This document shows, in pieces, positions 34,250 to 42,406 of a stretch of DNA of 64,000 nt. Position numbers and translations under genes: made by a program. How positions within the stretch are numbered: position 1 is the first letter of the stretch; every line of letters begins with the position of its first letter. Origin of the DNA: Rhodoferax sp. (GTDB lineage: Bacteria > Pseudomonadota > Gammaproteobacteria > Burkholderiales > Burkholderiaceae_C); the NCBI RefSeq assembly GCF_030697375.1, contig NZ_JAUYQD010000080.1:1-64000 (forward strand). The letters run 5' to 3'. Under the pieces are notes generated by a model. The model saw only the letters and a list, made by a program, of their open reading frames with translations, had not been told where the DNA came from and did not search any database.

Positions 34250-34914
34250 GTCTGTTCAAGCTGGTGTAACTGGGTAAGCGTATTGGCGTTGGCAAAATCA
34301 CGCGGATCGTCCCGTAGTGTGTTAAATGGCACTTCGACGAGGGGGTGCAGCGCGGTCCATGCCGCGATTTTTCTACCGCCCGACGCCATGTAGTCCACCA
34401 AACTGGCCTGCAATGAGGTTCGCATCAGGCAAAACACCGGTTGCGCTCGCAGGGTGGTCACGCCATCGCGGCCTGCCTCGGGGATGGCTGCCAAGGCAAT
34501 ATCCGCCCCCGATGTAGATAGTCCCAAGGTCAGGCGTTCCAATAAATCCAGTGGAAATAGCGGTGAGTCACAGGGAACCGTCAGCAGGTACTCAAAGGGG
34601 GTGTCCTGTTGCTGGCAGTGCTGTAAGGCAGTCTGAAATCCTGCCAAAGGCCCGGCAAAGTCTTCCATGGTGTCAGGCCAAACCGGCTGCCCCCAGGCTG
34701 TGTAGGCTTGTACATTGCGGTTGGCATTGATGGCAATAAGGCCCGGAGCCCCGCCTGCTTGGGCTTGGAGGCGTTGCACTGCGTGCCAAGCCAATGCTTG
34801 GCCTTTGAAATCTTGCAGGCCCTTATCGACACCGCCCATGCGTGTGCCACGGCCACCTGCCAAAACGACCGCACAAATGGTTTTTGGATGAATGGACAGT
34901 GGCACCGTGATCAC
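34246..34914 (-). CDS. mobA: Molybdenum cofactor guanylyltransferase
   Basis: Attaches GMP to molybdopterin to give the guanine dinucleotide cofactor used by DMSO-reductase family enzymes. 222 residues; the nucleotide loop VLAGGRGTRMGGVDKGL near 16 and the VPCDSPLFPLDLL metal site near 110 are diagnostic. Four-base overlaps with both moaA and moeA show tight translational coupling. Its presence implies that the organism makes bis-MGD enzymes such as nitrate reductase, though none is in the window. Confidence 0.94.
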   Translation of the reverse strand: MITVPLSIHPKTICAVVLAGGRGTRMGGVDKGLQDFKGQALAWHAVQRLQAQAGGAPGLIAINANRNVQAYTAWGQPVWPDTMEDFAGPLAGFQTALQHCQQQDTPFEYLLTVPCDSPLFPLDLLERLTLGLSTSGADIALAAIPEAGRDGVTTLRAQPVFCLMRTSLQASLVDYMASGGRKIAAWTALHPLVEVPFNTLRDDPRDFANANTLTQLHQLEQT

Positions 34915-36071
34915 CCCCCGATGTAGCTCATCTCGACCCTGCGTCCACCATTGCCCGAGTCTGCCGGCAAGGCACTGCGCAATTCTGAATAACGGTCGGT
35001 ACGGCCGCTCCAGATGTGGCCTATGGCGGACGCCAAGTCTTCTTCCGACGCACCGCCGCGAATCAGTGTGCGCAGGTCATAACCTCGGTCCGCAAAAAGG
35101 CACAAATAAAGCTGTCCTTCGGTGGACAGGCGGGCGCGATTGCAGTCTTTGCAAAAGGCTTGTGTCACACTGCTGATGACGCCGATTTCACCTGCCTTGC
35201 TGTCATGTGCTCCGGCTGCATCGGCATAGCCCCAGCGTTGTGCGGTTTCACCCGGGCTGGAGGCCTCCAGCGCGACCAGCGGCAATTCGGTTTGGAGCAG
35301 GCGAATGACCTCGGCGGACGGCAATACATCGTTCATGCGCCAGCCGTTGGTTGCTCCCACATCCATGTATTCGATAAACCGCAACACGATGCCACTGCCC
35401 ATGAAATGGCGTGCCATGGGAATGATCTCGTGGTCATTGGTGCCACGTTTGACGACCATGTTCACTTTGATGGGGCCTAATCCTGCATCTTGGGCCGCTT
35501 GTATACCTTCCAGCACATCAGCCACGGGAAAATCGACATCGTTCATGCTCCGAAAAACCGTGTCATCCAGGCCGTCCAGACTGACGGTGACCCGTTGCAG
35601 TCCCGCAGCCTTGAGTGCTTTGGCCTTGCGCGCCAGCAGCGATCCATTGGTGGTGAGTGTTAAATCCAAAGGCGTTCCGTCTACGGTGCGCAACGCCGCA
35701 AGCTGCTCTATCAGCCTTTCGATGTTTTTGCGAAGCAGGGGCTCCCCCCCGGTCAGCCGGACTTTTTGCACACCGTGCGCTACAAACTGTTGGGTGATAC
35801 GTGTGATTTCTTCAAAAGAAAGCAAGGATGCGTGGGGTAGGTAGGGGTAATCCTTGTCAAAAATCTCCTTGGGCATACAGTAGTTGCAGCGAAAGTTGCA
35901 ACGATCCGTCACGCTGATGCGCAAGTCGCGAATGTTGCGGCCCAAGGTGTCCGCCAGAAGGCCCTTCGCTACGAGACGGCTGCTTGCTGCAAACGCAGCT
36001 GCGGGCGGCGGCATGGCGCCAGGCCGCAGGTCTTTCAGGGGCACGATGCGAGGAGTGGAGCGTTCGGACAT
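34911..36071 (-). CDS. moaA: GTP 3',8-cyclase (radical SAM)
   Basis: Catalyses the first step of molybdenum cofactor synthesis. 386 residues: radical-SAM cluster CNFRCNYCMPKE near 57, LTGGEPLLR near 107, C-terminal second cluster CKDCNRARLSTEGQLYLCLF near 310, and a terminal Gly-Gly (SYIGG) that is essential in the family. The first ~45 residues are a little longer than in E. coli MoaA. It heads the operon moaA-mobA-moeA and is divergent from the TonB receptor gene, 97 bp apart. Confidence 0.96.
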   Translation of the reverse strand: MSERSTPRIVPLKDLRPGAMPPPAAAFAASSRLVAKGLLADTLGRNIRDLRISVTDRCNFRCNYCMPKEIFDKDYPYLPHASLLSFEEITRITQQFVAHGVQKVRLTGGEPLLRKNIERLIEQLAALRTVDGTPLDLTLTTNGSLLARKAKALKAAGLQRVTVSLDGLDDTVFRSMNDVDFPVADVLEGIQAAQDAGLGPIKVNMVVKRGTNDHEIIPMARHFMGSGIVLRFIEYMDVGATNGWRMNDVLPSAEVIRLLQTELPLVALEASSPGETAQRWGYADAAGAHDSKAGEIGVISSVTQAFCKDCNRARLSTEGQLYLCLFADRGYDLRTLIRGGASEEDLASAIGHIWSGRTDRYSELRSALPADSGNGGRRVEMSYIGG

Positions 36072-36143
36072 AGGCGCTATTGTCTACCGCCTGTGGCGAT
36101 TTGGCGACGGCATACCGTGCAAAAATGGGGGGGCGATACCAAG

Positions 36144-36159
36144 AACGAATAATTTCGTT
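36144..36159. promoter_or_regulatory. 16-bp palindrome upstream of TonB receptor gene (candidate operator)
   Basis: AACGAA and TTCGTT flank TAAT, forming a perfect dyad that ends nine bases before the receptor ATG, over the expected ribosome-binding region, in the moaA/receptor divergent gap. The size suits a dimeric regulator, e.g. the NarL-type protein encoded at 41067. The assignment is an inference. Confidence 0.4.
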
Positions 36160-36168
36160 GGAAAAAAT

Positions 36169-38157
36169 ATGTACAAAAAATTTTCCTTTCCCTTTTTGCT
36201 CTTCGGTGTCACGCTGGCGGCGGCCCAGACGGGCAGCCCCGCGTCCGCTTTGTCGGAACAAGACTTTCTGGGAGACATGCCGATCGTTCTGTCGGTATCC
36301 CGTTTGGCACAGCGTTTGGATGAAACGCCCGGCGCGATGACTATTTTGGATCGCAACTTTATACGCATGACCGGCGCCCGGGATGTCGTGGACCTCCTGC
36401 GTCTGGTGCCAGGTTTTCAAACGACGACCTCGTTTGAGGCCGATGCGCCTATGGCGACCTACCATGGGCGCAGTGATGAGGTCGCCAATCGTATTCAGGT
36501 GTTGGTGGATGGTCGGTCCGTCTATTCCGGGTTTTTACTGGGATCGGCGGGGCTGGGTTGGCAAACGCTGGCATTGGATGATATTGAACGCATTGAAGTG
36601 TTGCGGGGCTCGAACTCAGCGGCTTATGGCGCGCGAGCATTTTTGGGCGTGGTGAACATTGTTTCGCGTGATGTGCGGGAGACACATGGAACCTCAGTCA
36701 ACATGAATGCGGGTGAAAATGGAGTCGTTGACTTGGGCACCAGAGTGGGGTGGGGGGACTTGTCAGCGACCTACCGCATGAGCGCCGACTCACGCGGTGA
36801 CGATGGTTTGCGCAAGGTTTTTACCAATGGGGCACAAGCCTCAGGCAGGAATCGTACCAGCCGGGTAAATTTTGCTTCGCATCTGTCAATGGATGGAGAG
36901 GGCGAGATGGACGTGCGCGCTGGCGCATTGGAGATCGCGGCGGTTCGAGGAGACACGGCAAGTGTGGGGAACCTTGAGCGCTTGCGTTTTTTGGGTGCTC
37001 AATTTGCTCAGCTGGACTGGCGAAAAGCCTTGTCCGATGACCAAGATATTGCTTTGCATGCCTCACATACCGAGAACACCAATAACGACAGCTTTCCCTA
37101 TTTGAATCCCGACCCCGCGTATGCCCCCTATTTTGGAATACCCATCGAATTCAAAGCCAAGGAGTTCAACGATGTCATATCCCTGCAACACACTGTTCGA
37201 CAATCCCTTTCTTTAAACACGGTGTGGGGAGGGGAGGTACGGCGAGAGCAAATCATTTCACGCTCCAGCTTTGATGCGAGGGAGCAGGTGAGCAGCAATT
37301 TTTACCGCCTGTTTGCGAGTGCGCAATGGCAGGTTTTGGACAATGCGGTTTTGAATCTCGGTGCTTTGCAAGAATTTAGTGACATCGGGGGACATTCTTT
37401 GTCACCCCGAATCATGGTGAATTGGCAGTTCTCTGCTGGACACACCCTGCGGGCTGGCATCTCAAGTGCGTTTCGTCCACCTAGCGCCTATGAAAAATAT
37501 GCTGCCGTGAGGTACTACGACGTTAATGGTGCGAGCCCAACGCCTTTGTATGTTTCTGGAAATACAGGGCTCGTTCCTGAGAAAATTATCTCCAGGGAGT
37601 TGGGTTATTACTTCAATTCATCGGCTGTGAATCTTGCAGGTGATGTGCGTATTTTTTCAGAGCACATCGCGGACGGTATCGGTGTGAAGCTCAAGCCAAA
37701 CCCCATTGAATATGGCAATGGGGATAATGTTGCTATTACCGGTGCTGAATACCAACTGAGTTGGAAGCCTGCACCGAATACGCAGTTATTTTTTAATCAA
37801 ACCTGGACAGACATCAGCGTGAATGCGTTGGCCTATCCCGATGCAGATACCTTGCTTAGAACTGTCCACGGTGCCCCAAAATACGCCGCCTCCTTGGCCA
37901 TGATGCACACCTTTCCCAGTGGGGTGGCCCTCACCCTGATGCACCAGCGCGCCGAAGAGTTTGCGTTGACGTCTGATAACCTCCGCTTGTATTCGATAGG
38001 GCGCACTGACGTACGGGTTGCCAAAGCGTTCAAACTGGGTGCTACCAAAGCGGAATTGGCCTTGACTTTGCAGAACCTGGACGTTCCTTACCTGGACGGC
38101 GACAAAAAGTTCTACTTCGATCGCCGCGCGATGTTGTCCTTGCGGTTTGAGAACTGA
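36169..38157 (+). CDS. TonB-dependent outer-membrane receptor
   Basis: 662-residue receptor: signal peptide ending LAAAQ, an N-terminal plug (about 45-165) with TPGAMTILDRNFIRMTGARDVVDLL, VDGRSVYSG and IERIEVLRGSNSAAYGARAFLGVVNI, then a 22-strand type barrel rich in aromatic residues, ending LSLRFEN. The plug is of the CirA/vitamin B12 receptor class. No siderophore synthesis or iron uptake genes are nearby. The codon and base composition look more AT-rich than the flanking genes. ATG at 36169 was chosen for its signal peptide; longer readings run into moaA. It is the first gene of a sensing cassette. Confidence 0.88.
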   Translation: MYKKFSFPFLLFGVTLAAAQTGSPASALSEQDFLGDMPIVLSVSRLAQRLDETPGAMTILDRNFIRMTGARDVVDLLRLVPGFQTTTSFEADAPMATYHGRSDEVANRIQVLVDGRSVYSGFLLGSAGLGWQTLALDDIERIEVLRGSNSAAYGARAFLGVVNIVSRDVRETHGTSVNMNAGENGVVDLGTRVGWGDLSATYRMSADSRGDDGLRKVFTNGAQASGRNRTSRVNFASHLSMDGEGEMDVRAGALEIAAVRGDTASVGNLERLRFLGAQFAQLDWRKALSDDQDIALHASHTENTNNDSFPYLNPDPAYAPYFGIPIEFKAKEFNDVISLQHTVRQSLSLNTVWGGEVRREQIISRSSFDAREQVSSNFYRLFASAQWQVLDNAVLNLGALQEFSDIGGHSLSPRIMVNWQFSAGHTLRAGISSAFRPPSAYEKYAAVRYYDVNGASPTPLYVSGNTGLVPEKIISRELGYYFNSSAVNLAGDVRIFSEHIADGIGVKLKPNPIEYGNGDNVAITGAEYQLSWKPAPNTQLFFNQTWTDISVNALAYPDADTLLRTVHGAPKYAASLAMMHTFPSGVALTLMHQRAEEFALTSDNLRLYSIGRTDVRVAKAFKLGATKAELALTLQNLDVPYLDGDKKFYFDRRAMLSLRFEN

Positions 38158-38167
38158 GGCCTGCTGA

Positions 38168-39106
38168 GTGTCCAGTTCCTTGCTTCGGCTGGTGGCGTTT
38201 TTCCTGTCCATTGTGTGTTGGGCTGGGGCGGGGCAGGCAGCAGCTATCGTCGTTGTTTCCAGCGAATCCAGCACAAGCTATGTCGCCACGGTGGATGCAC
38301 TGCTTAGCGAGCTGGAGCGGAACGGAGTCCCACGTGCGGATGTGGTGTTGCGCAATGCATCTGACCTTGGTGGCGCGGACATTGCAGAACCCACCCCCCC
38401 CAGGCTGTTTATTGCGCTCGGCACTGAAGCCCTGAAGCAAGTGTTGGGACGGGAGGTGCGTGTGCCTGTGATCGCTGCGCTCATTCCACGCATTGGTTTC
38501 GAGCGCGTGACGAAGGAATTCGGCAAAAAAACGCCCACCTCCGTTACGGCTGTGTATCTGGACCAACCGCTAGGGCGTCAACTGGATTTGTTGCGTCTGG
38601 CGATGCCAGATGCCAAAAGGGTTGGCGTTTTGTGGGGGCCAGAGTCGGCATCGCTACAGCCGACGCTCACATCGGTGCTGCAATTGCGCGGCCTGCAGGA
38701 GGTGGGCGGACAGGTGGGTGCTGGTGGCGCGTTATTTTCGGGTTTAAAAGCCGCATTGGACAACGCCGATGTGCTGCTGGCATTGCCAGACTCGTATGTG
38801 TACAACAGTGCCACCGTAGCCAATATTCTGTTTGCGACCTACCGTGCGCGCGTGCCCGTGCTGGCATTCTCTCCCTCGTATGTGAAGGCCGGGGCGCTCA
38901 TGTCCTTGCACACCACTTCGGTCCAGGTTGGAGTGCAGACCGCAGCAATGGTGCGTTCGTGGCTGCACAGCGGAATACTGCCACCGCCGCTGTATCCGAT
39001 TGATTTCAGTGTGACGGTGAATGAACATGTCGCACGATCACTGGGATTGAAGCTGGACGGAGCCGCATTGGCGGATCGATTGCACCGGCTGGAGACTTTG
39101 CCATGA
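38168..39106 (+). CDS. Periplasmic ABC-type substrate-binding protein (ABC_sub_bind-like)
   Basis: 312 residues with a signal peptide (cut near AGQAAA) and the two-lobed fold of the TrpX-like ABC substrate-binding family: IVVVSSESSTSYVATVDALLSEL, LFIALGTEALKQVL, RVGVLWGPESASLQP, ADVLLALPDSYVYNSATVANILFATYRARVPVLAFS. GTG start with TGAGG upstream, ten bases after the receptor gene. No permease or ATPase gene accompanies it. Its stop overlaps the sensor kinase start (ATGA). A role as the periplasmic input of that kinase is the most economical reading. Confidence 0.82.
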   Translation: MSSSLLRLVAFFLSIVCWAGAGQAAAIVVVSSESSTSYVATVDALLSELERNGVPRADVVLRNASDLGGADIAEPTPPRLFIALGTEALKQVLGREVRVPVIAALIPRIGFERVTKEFGKKTPTSVTAVYLDQPLGRQLDLLRLAMPDAKRVGVLWGPESASLQPTLTSVLQLRGLQEVGGQVGAGGALFSGLKAALDNADVLLALPDSYVYNSATVANILFATYRARVPVLAFSPSYVKAGALMSLHTTSVQVGVQTAAMVRSWLHSGILPPPLYPIDFSVTVNEHVARSLGLKLDGAALADRLHRLETLP

Positions 39107-41061
39107 ACTTTACCGCGATTCGTTCGCGCATGCTCGCTGCAGCGCTGCTCCCCGTATTTCTGGTGGTAGTGGCTTCCGTTGGCGTATTTTGGGCCGGCCG
39201 TGTAGACGATTTAGACGCCGCGCACCGCCAACGTGCCAAATTGCTGGTGCGTCAAGTGGCCATTGCCAGCGAATACGGCTTGTTCTCAAACAATGCCGCG
39301 AGTCTGCAAAGTGTGGTCAACGGGGTGCAGCACGAGCCGGATGTGCGCGCCGTAGCCGTATTTGATGCCAGCGGTACTCAGCTTGCGGGTTCGGGTTTAC
39401 CGATATCCGCGCACTTCCGGGGTGACGATGGTTCTGAGTACGTGGCGTACCAGAGCCGATTGGGTGTGGATGCGCTGGTGGAAAAAATCTCCGCCAGCAG
39501 TGTTGCATTGGATGACTTGTTTGAAACCTCGAAAGATGCCAAGGCCGTGTCGCCCGTAGCGCTGGGGTACGCCGTGGTGGAGTTGTCGCGGGATAGCCTG
39601 AAGGCGCGTGAGCGAAGCACCTTTTTTATTGCGGCGGGGGTGGGCCTTTTGGGCTTGTTGGTGGGTGGCTTCTTGGCTATCCGTCTGGGGGAGCGTGTGA
39701 TGCAGCCGATTTTGAGTGTGTCGCGCAGGCTTGAACGGATTGGACAGGGCGACTTTTCCGTGCGAAGTGATATACGTTATCAAGATCCTTTGCATGAATT
39801 GCAGGAAGGACTCAATGAGATGGCTATTCGCTTGGCCTGGGGGCGCGAAGAATTGGAGCAGCGGGTAGCCGATGTGACCCAGGAATTGCGCGTGAAGATG
39901 GGGGAGGCGGAGAGTGCAACGTTGGCGAAATCCAGGTTCCTGGCCGCTGCAAGCCACGATTTGCGGCAGCCTACCCATGCTCTGGGGTTATTTATTGCCC
40001 GTCTTGGGCAATTGCCGATGGACGCGCAGATGCGCCAGTTGGTGGCTAGTTTGGATGCATCCGTCCAAGCCATGCAGGATTTACTGGATGGTTTGCTGGA
40101 TATCTCCCGGTTGGATGCAGGGGTCGTTCAAGTCCAGATGCGCCCGGTAAGCTTGGGTGAGCTGTTGGGTACCTTGCGTGCGGCCCTGGCGTCTGTGGCC
40201 ACCGAGAAAGGCCTGCGCTTGCGGGTACGTCCTACCCATTTGTGGGCTTTGAGCGATCCTGTGGTGTTGCAGCGCATGGTCATGAATTTGGCCAACAATG
40301 CCTTGCGGTACACCGAGCGTGGCTCGGTGCATATCGCCTGCAGGCCAGTGGATGGCGGCAAAAATATTCGTATCGACGTCTCAGACAGTGGCATTGGCAT
40401 ATCGCAAGAGCACCAGACCGAGATTTTTCGGGAGTTCTACCAGGTGGGTAATCCCAGGCGGGACCGAGCTTATGGGCTGGGCTTGGGCCTCAATATTGTG
40501 GAGCGCAGCGCGCGATTGCTGGGGCACACGGTGGCGCTTCGCTCCAGTTTGGGGTGCGGCACCCGCTTTTCCATTACGCTGCCTTTGGTGGCTGCGCCAG
40601 AAGCCATACCGCCTGTCGTTCCGGTGGAGGTTCCTGTGACTGTGGCTTTGAAGGGCTTGCGCGTCTGGGTGATTGAAGACGATGACTTTTCACGTGAAGC
40701 GATTCAGGAATTGCTGGAATCCTGGGGGTGCAACGTGTGCGTGGCATCCACTGCGGAACAGGCTTACGCAAGGATGCGGCATGAGCCTGCCCCGGACGTC
40801 ATCGTCAGTGACTACCGTCTGGGTGAGGGGGATAGCGGTTTGAGCGCTATCGCCTGCCTTCGCGCGCTGGCCGGGCGTTGCATCCCTGCCTGCCTGATGA
40901 GTGGGGATACGGATGCCGCATTGATGCAGGCGGTGAAAGATGCTGGATTGACACTGCTGCACAAACCGGTTCGCCCTGCCAAGTTACGAAGTTTGGTGCG
41001 CCATTTGGTGGCTTCTGCAGCAACCGCTGGCATCGATCCAGACGCCCAGTTACCCCTGTAA
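39103..41061 (+). CDS. Hybrid sensor histidine kinase with periplasmic domain, HAMP and receiver
   Basis: 652 residues: membrane span about 10-30, a periplasmic sensor of about 135 residues, a second span about 170-190, HAMP (about 195-245), dimerisation/His domain with the site SHDLRQPTHALG near 285, ATPase domain with NLANNALRYT near 390 and DSGIGI / GLGLGLNIVERSA, and a C-terminal receiver (VWVIEDDDFSREA near 525; IVSDYRLG phospho-site near 567). HD-L-RQP-style His boxes are typical of this hybrid subclass. Translation is coupled to the binding protein by ATGA. Confidence 0.9.
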   Translation: MNFTAIRSRMLAAALLPVFLVVVASVGVFWAGRVDDLDAAHRQRAKLLVRQVAIASEYGLFSNNAASLQSVVNGVQHEPDVRAVAVFDASGTQLAGSGLPISAHFRGDDGSEYVAYQSRLGVDALVEKISASSVALDDLFETSKDAKAVSPVALGYAVVELSRDSLKARERSTFFIAAGVGLLGLLVGGFLAIRLGERVMQPILSVSRRLERIGQGDFSVRSDIRYQDPLHELQEGLNEMAIRLAWGREELEQRVADVTQELRVKMGEAESATLAKSRFLAAASHDLRQPTHALGLFIARLGQLPMDAQMRQLVASLDASVQAMQDLLDGLLDISRLDAGVVQVQMRPVSLGELLGTLRAALASVATEKGLRLRVRPTHLWALSDPVVLQRMVMNLANNALRYTERGSVHIACRPVDGGKNIRIDVSDSGIGISQEHQTEIFREFYQVGNPRRDRAYGLGLGLNIVERSARLLGHTVALRSSLGCGTRFSITLPLVAAPEAIPPVVPVEVPVTVALKGLRVWVIEDDDFSREAIQELLESWGCNVCVASTAEQAYARMRHEPAPDVIVSDYRLGEGDSGLSAIACLRALAGRCIPACLMSGDTDAALMQAVKDAGLTLLHKPVRPAKLRSLVRHLVASAATAGIDPDAQLPL

Positions 41062-41066
41062 GGGAA

Positions 41067-41705
41067 TTAAGGCATGGTCGATGGGCGGTATCCGCACCGC
41101 GCCGCCGCCACGACAGCTTGTGTGCGGTTTTGTACTTCAAATTGCCGCAAGATAGCCGCGACATGGGTTTTCACGGTTTCGTCGGAAATTCCGAGAGATT
41201 GGCTGATTTCACGGTTGGAGCGACCATCCAGCAACTCGCGCAGTACCAGTTCCTGGCGCTGCGTCAAGGGGGGCTTGTTTGCGGCCGCATCGTAAAATTC
41301 TTCACCGAATCCGCCTTCTGGGTCTTTGGGTAAATAAACATCACCGTTCAGTACCTGTCGAACAGCGTTGAGAAGTTCGTCACTGACCCCTGATTTGGTC
41401 ACAAAACCTGCGGCACCAGCGCTCAAAACCTGGTGCATGATCTGAAGGTTGGCAGATCCAGACAGCATCAAAATGGGGAGTTCCGGGTGTTTGCGTCCGA
41501 AGACTGACAATGCCGCCAGTCCTGTCATGTCGGGTAGGTGGTAGTCCAGCAACACCAAGTCCAAGTCATGGTGCGATTCTGTGAGGACAAAGCCTTGGGT
41601 GCATGTGCCCGCTTGCAGGACTTCCACGTTTTCGTCCAATCCTTTGAGCACCTGGCGCAAACCTTCCCGCACGAGCGCATGGTCATCAATGACAAGAATC
41701 TTCAT
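41067..41705 (-). CDS. NarL/LuxR-type response regulator
   Basis: 212 residues: receiver with KILVIDDHALVREGL, phospho-acceptor in VLLDYHLPDMTG near 54 and signature Lys in GFVTKSG near 105; C-terminal LuxR helix-turn-helix with LTQRQELVLRELLDGRSNREISQSLGIS near 155-185. It is convergent with the hybrid kinase gene; the stop codons are five bases apart. It is the only stand-alone response regulator in the window and is the likely partner of that kinase. Confidence 0.92.
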   Translation of the reverse strand: MKILVIDDHALVREGLRQVLKGLDENVEVLQAGTCTQGFVLTESHHDLDLVLLDYHLPDMTGLAALSVFGRKHPELPILMLSGSANLQIMHQVLSAGAAGFVTKSGVSDELLNAVRQVLNGDVYLPKDPEGGFGEEFYDAAANKPPLTQRQELVLRELLDGRSNREISQSLGISDETVKTHVAAILRQFEVQNRTQAVVAAARCGYRPSTMP

Positions 41706-41750
41706 GGTGTGGTCTTTGGCATCGGCCGATGAAATTTCAATGGAGTCATG

Positions 41751-42344
41751 TTAGCGCACGATCACACTGGGTGGAACATTGACGGTGGACGGACCTACGT
41801 CTTGCAGCGGGCCCAGTGGGTTGGTGTTAACTTCGGTATCGTTCAACAGGGGTTGCCCACCCCAGGTTCGGTAGACCACCACGTTGTCGACCAGCAAAAT
41901 AACAGCGTTGAAGCGCCACCCGGTGGTGTCCGTGCGCCGGGAAAAATTGAAAAAGTCCGCAAAAAAATTGCCGGTCCGTCGTTTTGCAATGCGCGCAGCC
42001 ACCACGTCCATGCCCCGGCAAGCATCACGCGCTTCCAAGCACGCCACAATACCCACGTCCAAATCCTTTTTCGTCAATACGCTGCCAGGCACAAAGCGGC
42101 GTACCACGTCAGCATGTGTCAAGAGTGTGGTGTTGGGATGCTTGGTGGGATCAATCCCCATGGCTGTCAGCGTCGCAAGATCGCTTTGCATAGGCCGCAG
42201 GCCTTCAATGGCTGTACGCGCCTCGTCAAAGGTATTGAATGCAGAGGATTCATTTTTGGACTGTGGCAACAATGAAGCACAGCCCGTTAGCAGCACCAGA
42301 CCCCACACCACGGCGGGCCGAACGATAAACTTGTAACGCTTCAT
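41751..42344 (-). CDS. Putative lipoprotein of unknown function
   Basis: 197 residues with a lipoprotein signal peptide (lipobox LLTGC, Cys near 21) and a globular domain I do not recognise. NTFDEARTAIEGLRPMQSDLATLTAMGIDP suggests a SmpA-like small fold. Two Cys at CLEARDACRG could form a disulfide. It lies between hppA (upstream) and the response-regulator gene (45 bp downstream) on the same strand; the hppA terminator separates it from hppA. Confidence 0.7.
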   Translation of the reverse strand: MKRYKFIVRPAVVWGLVLLTGCASLLPQSKNESSAFNTFDEARTAIEGLRPMQSDLATLTAMGIDPTKHPNTTLLTHADVVRRFVPGSVLTKKDLDVGIVACLEARDACRGMDVVAARIAKRRTGNFFADFFNFSRRTDTTGWRFNAVILLVDNVVVYRTWGGQPLLNDTEVNTNPLGPLQDVGPSTVNVPPSVIVR

Positions 42345-42361
42345 GTGGTCGAGTATGACGC

Positions 42362-42390
42362 AAAAAAAAGCCCGCGGAAGCGGGCTTTTC
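42362..42390 (-). terminator. Rho-independent terminator after hppA
   Basis: AAGCCCGC and GCGGGCTT pair across a GGAA/TTCC loop. On the minus strand the stem is followed by eight T. It begins about 16 bases after the hppA stop codon and ends 18 bases before the lipoprotein start. Confidence 0.92.
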
Positions 42391-42406
42391 TCAAGATTGA
42401 CCAAGG

